From NCBI GenBank assembly GCA_922989275.2, contig OV277874.1, positions 15,674,154 through 15,738,153 on the forward strand: a stretch of 64,000 bases of DNA, read 5' to 3'. The stretch is from Gari tellinella (taxonomy: Eukaryota > Mollusca > Bivalvia > Cardiida > Psammobiidae). The stretch's first letter is position 1; each line of letters starts with the position of its first letter. The notes under the pieces are model-generated. The model saw only the letters and a program-made list of their open reading frames with translations, made no database searches and was not told the DNA's origin. The position numbers were made by a program, and so were the translations under genes. Shown here piece by piece: positions 1-11,117 of the stretch.

Positions 1-161
1 TGTTTCTAGTTTTGTTGACATTCGACCATTTAAAGCAGACTGTAAGTAAAGCAGAATGCGCCTAGAGGCGCATTCTGCTTTACTTTCAGTCCGCTTTAAA
101 CTACTACAATCTGGAAACAAATCCGAAGATTTAGGAAAAATCCGGAGAAATGGCAGCCCTG
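1..161. mobile_element. P2 MITE, left end outside window
   Basis: It contains the hairpin core (about 32-110, apex GCGCCTAGAGGCGC) and ends GGAGAAATGGCAGCCCTG, the P2 terminus. The right flank is ATGATT. Confidence 0.75.
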
Positions 162-449
162 ATGATTATGATAATTCCACGAGACAAAAACAGACAACGT
201 CAGTGGTACCACAACAATGAAAAGTTCTATAATTCCCTATCTAAACCACAGAATTATACACTGTCTAAACCACGCAGTACTGACACACGGAGTAGAAACG
301 AGCCGGTGCGCGATTTATCCTGTCCAATAGACAAATCTTAAACATTAAAGTACCATCGGTTACAATTTTTTTAATAAATTCTTTAAGTTTTCCACTAAAA
401 CACTTGTCTTACGGATATAATAATCTCTGAGTTTGTTCTTGAGGTAAAA

Positions 450-680
450 AATAAATCATGATTACCTAAAGGGCTGTTGGGAATTAAGTGTGTTAAACAC
501 ACGAATAAACATGTTTACAGGTGGACTGATAAAGCAAGGTGACAGTAAAACAGAAAGCTCCTTTAGGATCTTTCTGTTTTAACTATCCCATTGCTTTAAG
601 CTGCCACATGTCTTTTATACACAATTAATAAGCATTCGTTTTAGTTGATGTAATAGGGAGGTTTTTACTAAATATTTGTT
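450..680. mobile_element. Diverged copy of the ACAGTAAAACCTC MITE
   Basis: The hairpin TAAAGCAAGGTGACAGTAAA, apex CTCCTTTAGGATC, is followed by GTAATAGGGAGGTTTTTAC as right end. Confidence 0.55.
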
Positions 681-808
681 AAGAATTATTTCTTTATTTA
701 AGTTAAAATTATTTTAACATATTCAGTGTTGTAATAAACGTGCATATGTTATATGACTTTGTATTTTAGTGTATCAAGCAAAATAACACACAATAAACAC
801 TTATTCTG

Positions 809-1063
809 CAGGGCTGCCATAAGTTGACATGAAAAATCCTAAGATTTCCAAATTTGCATTTTTCAAGTGCAATTTTACGAATCTTACCTTTACCCCATAT
901 CCTGTTTCTTGTTTTGTTGACATGCGACTACTTAAAGCAGGCTGTAAGTAAAGCAGAATGCGCATTAAGGCGCATTCTGCTTTACTTTCAGCCTGCTTTA
1001 AGCTACCATGTACTGGAAAAAAATCCGAAGATTTAGGAAAAATCCGGAGAAATGGAAGCCCTG
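809..1063. mobile_element. P2 MITE with 6-bp target duplication
   Basis: Ends CAGGGCTGCCATAAG and AATGGAAGCCCTG; flanks ATTCTG (803-808) and ATTCTG (1064-1069). The hairpin core has apex GCGCATTAAGGCGC. Length is 255 bp. Confidence 0.85.
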
Positions 1064-1214
1064 ATTCTGTAACCATTTCCCGTCAAACTTGGACGCTCCA
1101 GGCTATAAGCTTCGACTTTCATGTTTTTAAGTGCAGATAAAATCTTGATTTGCTAAACAGAACAATTGTTTACTTGCTAGTCACCGATATCTACCATTCA
1201 TCTTTGAAGGGGTA

Positions 1215-1584
1215 TACAGCGCTCCCTCTCTACAACGACACCCAATGGGAGACAACAACTATGTGCGTTGTTCGGAGGGAGTCGCTGTAGGGAGGGGAAA
1301 TTGACTTACATTTGCAAACAGCTTAAATATGGATCAGACGCCGCATAACTCGGCGTCTGATCTGGATTCAAGCTGTTTGCCACTCGTCATTATGTTTTTT
1401 CATTCAAAATGTATAATAAGTAAATTTGAAGAAAAAAAAACCAGCAGGCGAAAATTTTAAGTACACAATATTGCAGCCGTGAAAGGGTTGGACATAAGAT
1501 TACATTGGATAGGGAACAACGGAACTAGTCGTTGAAAGGAGGGAACTGTTGTTCGGACGGTCGTTGTAGAGAGGGAGTACTGTA
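1215..1584. mobile_element. Q2 MITE
   Basis: TACAGCGCTCCCTCTCTACA to GAGGGAGTACTGTA, about 370 bp. Subterminal blocks TTCGGAGGGAGTCG and a Q-type hairpin (AACAGCTTAAATATGGATCA, apex GCCGCATAACTCGGC). Confidence 0.75.
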
Positions 1585-1698
1585 TAAACAAATCCACAAT
1601 ACAGCACATGCAGTTGTACTTTGGAACAGGATGCCAGCAGTTACCGTTCTACAACCTGACGTTGAGGTGTTCAAAAGCTATCTCACCCCCTCCGTCCT

Positions 1699-1948
1699 TA
1701 CAGTGGAGAATCTGTTATTCTTTCCCGTTTAAACGCAAACGTACGCAAACGCAAAGCACTAACACGTAGAAAATAACAACTTTTCAACAATTCTAATAAT
1801 TGATATTAAGTTGAGTGGCAAACAGTTTGGAGCCTGATCAGACGCCGGGTTACCCGGCGTCTGATCTGGCTCCAAACTGTTTGTATTGGAAATAATAGTT
1901 TTTGCGTAAACGCGTTTATTGGGAAAGAATAACGTTTTCTCCACTGTA
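1699..1948. mobile_element. Q1 MITE (mariner-like)
   Basis: TACAGTGGAGAATCTG at one end, CTCCACTGTA at the other. The central hairpin has stem AACAGTTTGGAGCCTGATCA and apex GCCGGGTTACCCGGC. TA-bounded ends beginning CAGT point to Tc1/mariner mobilisation (inference). Confidence 0.8.
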
Positions 1949-2300
1949 CCAAAAGGGCTCCTTCAGGGTCCTTGGATGGTGTTTTTGACCTGATTGTAGA
2001 CTCCTTTAACAAGTACACTAAATCTATCTCACTTTGTTTCTTCACTATCACACTTTTTGAAGTCTTTTTCTATTCACTGCTGTTTTACCAACTTTTTATT
2101 TATCCTTGGCACGGATGCTCACCTGCACCTCCATAAAATACGCGAAAGCAGTGTCATGGAGTATATAAAGAAAGAAAGAAAGAAAGAAATGACCACTCAG
2201 CCTAACAATACTTATTTTTGTACACTTGTTTTTTGACAGACAGAAGGGCCACTATAGTGAAGAACTAGAAGAGTGAGAACACTTTAGAAAGAAATCCAAG

Positions 2301-2342
2301 ATGGCGACATCAGCAGAGGACAGCTCAATGGAAGAGAGCAAT
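2301..2342 (+). CDS. CARD-NACHT gene, coding exon 1
   Basis: ATG in good context (AAG before, G after) opens a 14-codon acidic, Ser-rich leader (MATSAEDSSMEESN) ending at a consensus donor, AAT|GTAAGT, in phase 0. This phase matches exon 2. The 5' UTR probably runs back to about 2240, where TTTTTTGACAG could be an acceptor from an upstream non-coding exon. A degenerate palindromic MITE starts only a few bases into the following intron. Confidence 0.55.
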
Positions 2343-3744
2343 GTAAGTCCCAACTCGATACTCCGAACTCGCTCAAGTCAGAATTACCCGTATTTGTTAA
2401 ATTGACTTGTGATAACTCGATCTCGATGAATTCGAACATACATGTTTTTCAAATTTAACCCTTTACTCCACAGGGGCCAGTCATAAAAAACTTAATGACG
2501 AGTGACATATAGCTTGAATTCAGATAAGAAACCACGTTACGCGGCTCATGATCTGGATTCAAGCTGTTTGCGAATGTCAGTCAATATCCCACCCTCTGAA
2601 CAACAGACATAATCTCCCATTGCGTGTCGTTAGATAGATATATAGATTTATTTCGGTAAAAAGTGTACATAACATGACAAAGCATAACTAAAGCAATCAT
2701 ATAAGAGCCATGTAATGTGCACTAGAAACCAAAGATAACACAAAAAAGGAACAATAGTTTCCTTATTTCCATTGTGGTCCTTGATTCTAGTGGCAAGACA
2801 CAGAGAGTTTCGGTAATTATTATAAATAAATATAACACTTCAGATAGTATCTTAAATTAAATGTATTACAGAAATATCATTGTAATCACTGTTAAGCTCA
2901 AAATTGTCAGTTTTAGAATGACTAGACCATGTTCATGGGTTAACACAGCAGAGTATCAGAACAACTCATAAGAATAATGATAAAGTGAAACAAACCTATC
3001 TAAGATTAACACAGATATACTAGTAGGCAAATTAATGTTGTAGAGAGGGAACACTGTACTTAGATAATCAAGTCAAGTCAAGTCAAGTCAAGTCAAATCA
3101 TTTTATTCGGAATAACATGATACATGTCTGTTGCCTTACACTAGGCGGTTGATAAACATGAAAAAAGCATTAAGAAGAGAGTGAACATTATTTTACATAT
3201 ACAAGGGAGATTATTGCTATTAATAAACATGGTGTCTAAATAAACGTATTTATTTGTTTCCTGGCCGGGCATCAGCATTGATGTCTGGTTTGGCTCCAAA
3301 TCTAGTTTAGTACTTTTCTTGGCAATTATGTTTTTTTTTTTACTTCATGCCATAAACAGCAAAAAGAATATATCTTATCCTGTCACGTGCCTATTTTCCT
3401 GACGGATAAAGGGGTGACAGATAAACTTTGCTTTATTATGCTATGTGGTCACATGACCGATGTTATTATGTCAAGAGGTCACATGACCTGTAGCCGGAAC
3501 TATTTTTTTCCACCGAGACGCTTATGTTTCCCGCTGTTAGGAAAGGAATTCTAAAACTCTTTCAACAGAATCCGACGTGTAACGACGTTTATTCGAACCA
3601 TTCGATGCAATCAAATCGTTAAAGAGTACGCGCCACCAGTCGCTTGCTGACATAATTCTACAATTGTCCGCCTTTTAGATTTCCCGATTGAAAAACAGTA
3701 GATTTTTAAAGGTTCTTGTATTTCTTTTCAACGTAACTAGGATG
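2343..3744. other. Intron 1, mostly unassigned
   Basis: It holds the diverged ACAGTCGAAACTCG MITE (to 2455), a Q-type core remnant (2500-2580), a Q2-like remnant (2590-3060) and the CAAGT microsatellite. 3240-3744 shows nothing recognised apart from two 'GTCACATGACC' repeats (3448, 3478). Confidence 0.5.
3073..3101 (+). repeat. (CAAGT)n microsatellite
   Basis: Five to six tandem copies of AAGTC at the start of a segment with CATTTTATTCGGAATAACAT, possibly the tail of a retroelement. Confidence 0.8.
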
Positions 3745-3770
3745 TGACGTCACTGACGTCATCTATATAA
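3745..3770 (+). promoter_or_regulatory. Paired CRE palindromes with a TATA-like box
   Basis: Two TGACGTCA motifs (3745-3752 and 3754-3761) are followed by TATATAA at 3764-3770, and about 57 bases later by an ATG with a 27-codon frame (3828-3911). CRE plus TATA is a classic core promoter layout. The site lies in intron 1 of the CARD-NACHT gene, so it could drive an internal transcript or belong to a repeat. Confidence 0.35.
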
Positions 3771-3888
3771 TAGCGCGCTTTCCTAGAATAACATAGTTCT
3801 TTAGTGAGAATCTTATCTGGACCAAAAATGAGTCTAGCTTTAAAAAATGCATTCTCTAATTCTTTTACTATTGTGACAAGGATAAATA

Positions 3889-4031
3889 GAATATTTGGTT
3901 CCTATCTTTGAATGAGAAATGTTATCTGGCTCGGCTTCTGAAAATATCAGGTTCGCCTGCGGCTCACCAGATATATTCATCCGCCTTGCCAGATAACATT
4001 TCTCATTCAAAGCTAGTCACCAAATATTCTC
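3889..4031. repeat. Hairpin repeat (GAATGAGAAATGTTATCTGGC)
   Basis: Arms TTGAATGAGAAATGTTATCT (3909) and AGATAACATTTCTCATTCAA (3993) with outer AATATTTGGT/ACCAAATATT pairs. Length about 143 bp. Confidence 0.65.
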
Positions 4032-4374
4032 TATTTATATATACTGGTTTAATGGTGATCTTAACGTCATCTGATCAAGTGCGGTATAAATGCACCTCGA
4101 AACAAATGAGATATACTGACATAATACTTTAAATTAATTAAGGTCTTTAAAATATCACGAAATAACAAGATTTATTTCACACCTACATCGATTAAACCAA
4201 TCGAAAGCCCCTCTTTCTACCACGTGACGGTACAAGAGAACCCTATATTGTACCGGAATTTAAAAAATCTATCCCAGAAGGCCATATTTTTCTCATATTG
4301 GACTCGGATGCAAAAAACCTATATTTTTCATATTGGACTGGACAACTCTTCCGACACTCTATTAAGAGTAACTT

Positions 4375-5371
4375 CCCTTGTTCCATCTCTGCAATGACAC
4401 CCACTTGGAGACACATATTGTGTGTGTTGCTCGGAGCGAGTCTTTATAGGGAGGGAAAAATAAGACTTGGCTTACATTTGCAATATTTATTTAATTTAAT
4501 GACGTAACGATAAACAATATGCTGAAGACGTTTTGGCGCGTTAACGTTCAAACGTAAAATACAGTAAATAACGTGGTGACGTTAGATCTATAATAAGTTG
4601 TTTTTCTATATTATGAATATAATTTTTGTTTATCCGAATATACAATTTAAAAATGCATAAGATAATTTATGCCTTATCGGACTGAAATTCTAAACATTAG
4701 TAAGTTTTATAATCATAACAACAAAAGAAAAAATATGAAAATGCTTTTGAGGAATAAAATTACTGTAGGTATTTCTTCACTTTTAAAGGGAGGTAATTCA
4801 TAAAGTTCGTTATATCATAATTTGAAAAAACGACCCTTTGTTAGATTTCTTACACCTTTAACATGTTTAAAAAGAGTATATTGATGGAGGTAAATGATTA
4901 AAAATTAGATATAGAACAGAAAATTATGCAAAATGATACGTGTAGACGATTATAGATTTGAAATAGATCTACTGGTGTGAGTAATAGCATTTTGGAGCTG
5001 TTTATAAGAGAGTTACGTCCACTCAGAGTCATGCGTGTAAATGTATGAATTTAAAAGTAGTCGCCTCGGTAAGATTGTAGTTATAATGTACTGTTAAGTG
5101 TTAAGTGATCTACACTATTGTTTATTTTTCATTGCAAAATAGAAAAATGGCGAATGCTTTTGGAGCGGAAAGTGGGGGTAATTCATATAGGTTATATAAA
5201 GTAGGCCTAAGGATTAAACTTAAATGCTTCAAATCAAAGGTAACTTTCCGAATAGCGGCAGTCGACAAATTTAAGCAGATGGTATTGCAGCCATGAAAAG
5301 AGTTAGACATAAAAAATATTGTCCTGTTTAGGGAACTGCGACAAGAGCCGGTGTAGGGAGGGAACACTGTA
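4375..5371. mobile_element. Q2 MITE ends about 1 kb apart (probable internal insertion)
   Basis: Left part TCTGCAATGACACCCACTTG and TTGCTCGGAGCGAGTC; right part ATGGTATTGCAGCCATGAAA to GGAGGGAACACTGTA. Between them are about 750 bases of AT-rich sequence with no hairpin core. It could be an insertion or a different family member. Confidence 0.45.
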
Positions 5372-5474
5372 TTTTGTTTTTGGAAATTGCGAAGTCAAAG
5401 GCTAGGCTAGGCTAGGCTAGAATGAATAGGAAAAAATGCATGTGGTTTCTTTTGTCATTTTATAATTTTATGGT

Positions 5475-5660
5475 GTGAAATAAAGAGGTAATTTAACAGT
5501 GTTAAGTACAATACTGAATTCTATTGGACTCGTACACAGCAGTCATAATCCATATTGGACTCGGCTATCGCCTCGTCCAATATGAATTATGGCTGCTGTG
5601 TACTCGTCCAATAGATTTCAGTATTGTACTCAACACTGTTAAATAACCTCTTAATATTTT
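5475..5660. repeat. Hairpin repeat with long arms
   Basis: Left arm from AAATAAAGAGGTAATTTAAC and CTATTGGACTCGTACACAGC; right arm GCTGTGTACTCGTCCAATAG and GTTAAATAACCTC. Centre ATTGGACTCGGCTATCGCCT. Confidence 0.7.
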
Positions 5661-5754
5661 TACTATTTTTACCACTCAGCTGGTTCTAGATTTAAGGTCG
5701 GTGCTATATTTTTAACTTACATATATATTTCATCATAATTATTTTCATTTTTGA

Positions 5755-5835
5755 GTGTGTCAATCGGTTTGAATCCTGATAAGACGACACAGTTGTTTTC
5801 GTCTTATCAGAATCCAAGCCAATTGAATTTGACAT
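5755..5835. repeat. Short hairpin (TCAATCGGTTTGAATCC)
   Basis: Arms GAATCCTGATAAGACGA and TCGTCTTATCAGAATCCAAG with apex CACAGTTGTTT, resembling a diverged Q-type hairpin. Confidence 0.5.
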
Positions 5836-5892
5836 TGATCTGCATTTTCAGAATGATAACTGACAATACTGTATTTATGCTTGAACATAATA

Positions 5893-6137
5893 GTTAAACC
5901 CTTTCTCTCCCAATGACGCTTTAAAGCGCGTTTGCAAACAGTTTGTGTCCTGATCAGACGCCGCGTAACGCGGCGTCTGATCAGGACCGAAACTGTTTGA
6001 CACTTTTATCGATACTTATTAAATCATACAACCTTAGATTTAACTTTGAAACATGTCTTGCAGACAATACTGAAGCAGACGACAGTAAAGCGGTGAAGGG
6101 GTAAACATCTCCCGAATAATTTGATCATGAAAGGGTT
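5893..6137. mobile_element. Q3 MITE
   Basis: TTAAACCCTTTCTCTCCCAA … CATGAAAGGGTTAA. The hairpin has stem AACAGTTTGTGTCCTGATCA and apex GCCGCGTAACGCGGC. TTAA at each end suggests piggyBac-type insertion. Confidence 0.7.
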
Positions 6138-7421
6138 AAATGTACACCACTAGCACGTGGAGAAATCTTCTGTTGCTAAGCAACAGAATATCCTGTTAAA
6201 AGGTTGTCTGCTAAGGTTTTGGAAATGTTCCATTCTGTTCCATACTGACAGAAATATGATAATAAAGGACACTTATACGATTTCACAATGTAGAACTCAA
6301 CGACACTTAGCCTATAGGTGTGCAAGTATAAAAATGTCATTTATTAGTTAATTCCTGTTTTGTTTTCAACCAGAATTTTACCAAATATTAAAAAAAATAA
6401 TGCAATTATAACTGAGTCTCGCTATTCATTTTTTGAAAAGCGCGACATCTTCACGGTCAAGTGCGCAAACAAATTAAAACATAAAAATGCACGTGGAATT
6501 CGACGCAGCGTGCAAAATGAAATTGCACGTGGCGATACGTAATGGAATAGCTCGAGCTTGTATGAAAAACAGAAACAATCAAGTTTTCTATCCCGCAAGG
6601 AGACGTAGCCTTGGGTTGAATTAAAAATGGGTTCTTCTATTTCATAAAAAATGAGTTTTACTTGCTCTTATATCGTGCCATCTTACACGATACATAGCGC
6701 ATGTAGGCAATTAATTTTTGAACACAATATTTTTGAAACATTTTCTATAAAAGTCCAAAAGTATTTATGCAACATTCACTCTAAGGAGAAAATTTACAGG
6801 GTTTTGAAATTGTTCAATTTTTTTTATATTCTATATCGATTTATACTATTGACCGAAGCATACGCCAGCGGCGAAAAAATCGATAATCAAACGTATTATC
6901 AAATAATGCCTACAGGTAAAGGGCGCAAACACTGTGTTATATGAAATTTAACGCTGCGTTAAAATCGGCAGGATGTAAGTTTTTAATATTAAGAATCAAC
7001 CCAGGTTCAGTTTTCTATGTTGAGAATCGACCCAGGTTATTTAACCTTAATTTTCGATTCCGTTGGGCTCATTTTTAACTTTAAGAATCGACCCAGGGTG
7101 AAAAGCAGCTTGTTCTATCGGTTATTAGGTTTTTTTGGAATTTCGTGTGATACATCAGTTCTTTTTAACCTCTGTCATTTGTAAGCTATTCATTGATATC
7201 AAATAAAATATGAATCAGTGCGAGACATGGTCTCTTAAGCCCACATTCTGAATATTTGACTTCATTCGGATTCATGTATTAATAACATATTTAAAAATTA
7301 ATACTTGTACACTTATAAGTGTCGTTTAGTGTATATTCTGCAGTGTAGTTGGAAGATGGCCGTTTTGTTTAAAATGTTGACTATAGGCATTTTATTAACC
7401 ATTTTATTTATATATTTTCAG
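6138..7421. other. Intron 1 distal part, unassigned
   Basis: AT-rich. A 96-codon frame at 6651-6944 (MSFTCSYIVPSYTIHSACRQ…) has no recognised family and no splice context I can support. GAATCGACCCAGG occurs three times near 7005-7100. Confidence 0.4.
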
Positions 7422-7449
7422 ACTAGTTCAGACGATGAGGAAATTGATT
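7422..7449 (+). CDS. CARD-NACHT gene, 28-nt micro-exon 2
   Basis: The acceptor TATATATTTTCAG and donor GATT|GTGAGT bound 28 nt that read TSSDDEEID plus the first base of a Tyr codon. The codon completes with the AC at the start of the next exon (Y-FEAIVK). The exon is very short and acidic. An in-frame ATG at 7356 reads through the same acceptor and could serve as an alternative first exon (see findings). Confidence 0.6.
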
Positions 7450-7479
7450 GTGAGTAACCATTTTTAGTTCTTCTTACGA

Positions 7480-8100
7480 AATTGCACGGTTAGCTATAGT
7501 GATACTCCAAGTCCTTCACACTCGCCTGCGTACAAAATGTAGCTCCCTCAATCATCACCTCTTTCTAAAAAACATTGTTGAGTCTCCACTGTGTCAATGT
7601 GGATTGATTGAAAGCACAAGGCACTGCTTCCTCGAATGCCATGCGTACAATAATATAAGAGATGTACTATTAAATGAAATATACCAAAATAAGCAACTTG
7701 AGCTTAGACATAATACTATATGGAGACCCTACACTTAATAAAGAAAGCAACAAACATATTTGTGACATTGTTCATTCTTATGTTAAGAGCTCAAACCGAT
7801 TTATCTAACTTATTATCACTTACTACTATCCCTCGGTTAAATGATGTATCGTCAAGGTTTAGCGTCGCCACATCTTTCCAGTCCCGTATCCATTATTCTT
7901 AAACTACCATCTTCCTTATCTCAATTCTTTACAAAAGTTTACTGTATCTCTTTTAAACTGTTCGAAAATATTGCTCATCAAACGATGTATTTACTCCAAT
8001 AACAAATTGATTGTTTTTGTCCGCATGCACCTACAGTTTGTCTTGTCTCCAGCGGCACCCTGTGAATGAATATGGTGCTCTGCTAAAATGTTGATAAATT
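7480..8100 (+). mobile_element. 3' end of a non-LTR retrotransposon (jockey/CR1-like), decayed
   Basis: The plus strand encodes the C-terminal end of a reverse-transcriptase ORF: LHTRLRTKCSSLNHHLFLKN, then a cysteine/histidine knuckle (CQCGLIESTRHCFLEC), then, after a frameshift near 7720, LLFGDPTLNKESNKHICDIV ending SSNRFI and a stop at about 7810. This is the usual tail of jockey/CR1-type elements in invertebrates. The rest looks like 3' UTR. It starts about 40 bases after the donor of micro-exon 2 of the CARD-NACHT gene. Confidence 0.65.
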
Positions 8101-8457
8101 GGTGCATTGCAGAAGTAAATCAGAAAGACACTTTGCGCTTTCTCCTTTACTTCTGTTCTGTATCAAGCAACCGAAAGTAATACAATATGAAACTATACTT
8201 TCTCTAGTAAGAAAGATTTCTAGGAAGCCGCTGAACACAAGACTAACTGTTTAGTTTATAAGTAAGGAGAGAAACTCAATAAGTTTATTCTTTCGTTTCA
8301 ATCCTTTTCCTAAGTATTGTAAAATAACGTTAGCATGTATAATTGTAATCATATGTACTTCTGGAAACAAATATGTTTAAACTAAAACAGGTATTTTTTG
8401 TGTCATGAATTTTTCGCGTAATACGATTTTGTATTAATTCGCGACATCATGCAATAT

Positions 8458-8570
8458 TTCTAGCAGGTGGTAGCTTAAAGCAGACTGAAAGTAAAGCAGA
8501 ATGTGCCTTAAGGCACATTCTGCTTTACTTTCAGCCTGCTTTAAGAAATCACATATTTTCAAAACTAGAG
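8458..8570. mobile_element. P-core hairpin, partial MITE
   Basis: A near-perfect hairpin (TTAAAGCAGACTGAAAGTAA … apex GTGCCTTAAGGCAC) flanked by remnants of P-type arms. Outside lie inverted ATTCGCGA segments (8440, 8573), suggesting insertion into another palindrome. Confidence 0.65.
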
Positions 8571-8814
8571 ACATTCGCGATATAACGCGTAAATTATATT
8601 CTCGCGAATAAAACCGGTTTTACAGTAGTCCGATGTCTGTCGTCATGTGTCGTCCATTGTCGTTGTCAACCATTTCAGCTCACCATAGCACAAATATGTA
8701 TGCCAATAGCTAAACAATATCTATATTAGATATTTGGTATATATGATCTCTTATTTGACGTGACAAGTCACAATATGCTGGACAGGTCGTCTATGCCTGA
8801 AAAGTAAGTTCAGT

Positions 8815-9225
8815 GTCTGTGCAGGACAACTCTTACTGTCTCTGTCGGACAGGTCAGTTTCATGTATGTCTATGCAGGACAATTCAGTTTCATGTTCTGT
8901 CTATGTAGGACAATTCAGTTTCCTGTTCTGTCTATGTAGGACAATTCAGTTTCCTGTTCTGTCTATGCAGGACAATTCAGTTTCATGTTCTGTCTATGTA
9001 GGACAATTCAGTTTCATGTTCTGTCTATGCAGGACACTTCAGTTTCCTGGTCTGTTTATGCAGGACAATTCAGTTTCCTGTTCTGTCTATGCAGGACAAT
9101 TCAGTTTCATGTTCTGTCAATGCAGGACACTTCAGTTCCATGTTCTGTCTATGCAGGACACTTCAGTTTCATGTTCTGTCTATGCAGTACAAATCAGTTT
9201 CATGTTCTGTCTATGCAAGACAGGG
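8815..9225 (+). repeat. 31-bp minisatellite
   Basis: About 12 copies of a 31-bp unit containing TCTATGCAGGACAATTCAG followed by TTTCATGTTCTG, with variants TGTAGG, GACACTTC and TTTCCTG. A 93-bp super-period gives open frames in several registers (repeats of SVSCSVYAGQFSFMFCLC). Two further degenerate units follow the SINE at 9515-9570. It lies in intron 2 of the CARD-NACHT gene. Confidence 0.85.
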
Positions 9226-9520
9226 GCCTCCGTGGCCTAGTGTTATAGTCACTGTGACTTACATCACTAAGCTCCTCACCGCTGTGAGTTCGAATCCCAG
9301 TAGGGTCGTTCGGATTTTTCATGTTGGGAAGCCTTCCAGCTGGCTTGCGGAAGGTCGGTGGTTCTACCCAGTTGCCGATTTGTGCCTGAAACAGTGCATA
9401 AAGAACTTCTTGGGTCTTCATCCACCTATAATTAGCTGGACGTCGCGATATGACTCAAATACTGTTGAAAGCGACGTAAAATCAAAATAAATAAATAGAT
9501 AAAATAAATAAATATGCAAG
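9225..9520 (+). mobile_element. tRNA-derived SINE
   Basis: A tRNA-like head starts GGGGCCTCCGTGGCCTAG, with a B box GAGTTCGAATCCC at about 9287-9299. It is followed by a central block (GCCTTCCAGCTGGCTTGCGG … GGTCGGTGGTTCTACCCAG) and the tail GCGATATGACTC…GCGACGTAAAATC, then an AAATAAATA repeat. The layout and central block look like the widespread mollusc SINEs of the BivaMD/MESC sort; that assignment is from memory. It lies inside a 31-bp minisatellite whose remnants resume at 9515-9570. Confidence 0.65.
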
Positions 9521-9769
9521 ACAATTCAGTGATCTGTTACGTTTATGCAAGACAATTCAGTGTCATGTTTTTAGATTTCGGAAAAGGCTTATAACTCCTA
9601 TGTCCCTTGAGTTATTGCTTTCAAATTTTCATAAACCTTAACACGTTGAAGCCTGTGACCTTGATCGCAGACTCTGCTTCAACGTTTTGAAATGTTTTTA
9701 CAATGTGCCGCCGGTGAGCTTTGTTATTTCTCTGGTGTCGTCTGGACTCTTGTTTAATTAAGAAATGAA

Positions 9770-9905
9770 TTGATTTTTTTCGGCGTTCAAGCGAAATGAA
9801 CGACAGAAAATTATCGGCAAATACCATGAATCGCGCTAGCGTTTCATGGTAAATTTGCCGATAATTTTCTGTCGTTCATTTCGCTTGAACGCCGAAAAAT
9901 ATCTG
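9770..9905. repeat. Hairpin repeat (CGGCGTTCAAGCGAAATGAA)
   Basis: Perfect arms CGGCGTTCAAGCGAAATGAA and TTCATTTCGCTTGAACGCCG, with inner GACAGAAAATTATCGGCAAA and apex AATCGCGCTAGCG. The flanks to 10480 recur inverted at 32810-33380, so this is the edge of a longer (about 700 bp) repeat with a copy at 32760-33780. Confidence 0.75.
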
Positions 9906-10526
9906 TTCATTGCTTATATTTACAATGTATTTGCTGTAATTTCTAATATTAAATTAACATTTTGTAAGTATGTATGTACATGTATGTTTAATCCATATGA
10001 GAGGTTGATAACATCAATAATGTGTACCCTATCAGGAACAGCCATGACCGAATAACTGTAGCTGCGTACATTCGAAAGCAAACAATAAATCCTATTGTTT
10101 ACATTCTAAAACTTTGACAGTTTGGTGCGAAAATGCCGATTTGACGTCATTTTAAAAGTAGGATAAATATATCGGGAATTTTTGGCATAAAGGTATGCAG
10201 ACAGTTTTTGTTTATACGGTATGTCAATTTCTTGCAATTTATCTCATTAATAAAGAAGAATATTAGTCGGGACTCATGGTTTCCACTAATAGGAAGGCAT
10301 AGATCGGTTAAGAACAAATTTTGAAAAAATCCGCCAAATGTTTGCTGTCCCAAGTTCCAAAGATTAATTCGCGAATGAAAACTGCACATGCCCCGCCTCC
10401 TTATCGAAACTTTTCCACAAGTCCCGCCCTCTCGAGAAATGGTGTTTATACGAAATGAACACCCTTTTTGTCAATGGAATTGAATGGGGCGAATGTAAAT
10501 ATTATTTGTTTGATGTGATATTTCAG

Positions 10527-10669
10527 ACTTCGAGGCTATTGTGAAATCTGTTTTGGAAACTGCAACTGAGAAAATTAGAGACAAGATGGAACCTGAAGGA
10601 ATACTTGATATGTTTGAAATGCACAACGTTTTGGTGGATGCCACAGTTTTCAAAATACGAGACATTAGG
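10527..10669 (+). CDS. CARD-NACHT gene, exon 3 (first half of CARD-like domain)
   Basis: Acceptor GATATTTCAG and donor ATTAGG|GTAAGT bound 143 nt (2 + 47 codons). The peptide starts FEAIVKSVLETATEKI and includes MEPEGILDMFEMHNVLV. The amphipathic helix, then a 'GIL..' turn, then another helix is typical of helices 1-3 of a CARD. It ends in phase 0, as exon 4 requires. Confidence 0.7.
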
Positions 10670-10744
10670 GTAAGTGTCAAATTATCAGGGCTCCAGATAA
10701 GGGGGTTACATGTATTTTAAAAGCTAAAATCTTTATTTCTGAAT

Positions 10745-10815
10745 AAAACTCTATAGTGTGACTACTCATTAGAATCGTCTCTACGAGACGATTCTAATGA
10801 GTAGTCACACCATAG
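10745..10815. repeat. Short perfect hairpin
   Basis: GTGTGACTACTCATTAGAAT and ATTCTAATGAGTAGTCACAC around CGTCTCTACGAGACG. It starts about 75 bases downstream of the donor of exon 3 of the CARD-NACHT gene. A shortened copy is at 11060-11110. Confidence 0.7.
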
Positions 10816-11117
10816 GATTTGGTACTGAATGATCGAGAAACGGTTGGATTTGTTTCCCTCTAATCTGGAGCTCTGAATTATGAGAAATTTCGTCCGAATA
10901 CAACATGTAAGCATACACAGGTTTAACCTTTTCACTCTCAATTACGTCATAAAGCGCATTTGAAAAAAGCCGAACCCTTTTCATTGGCTCCATATACGAG
11001 GGAGTAATCTGAACAGATACAACATTTTCTCACTCATACAGCACCAACTCTTATAGCGTTACTACTCTAAGTTCCTATTAGAATCGCCTCTTCTTATGAG
11101 TAGTGACACCTTACGGA

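Noticed and set aside
6651..6944. A 97-codon plus-strand frame
   Set aside because: No motif, splice context or recognised relatives. The AT-rich intron could produce it by chance.
8866..9490. Overlapping 87-133-codon open frames on the plus strand
   Set aside because: They are translations of the 31-bp minisatellite and the SINE. Being open in several registers reflects the repeat, not coding.
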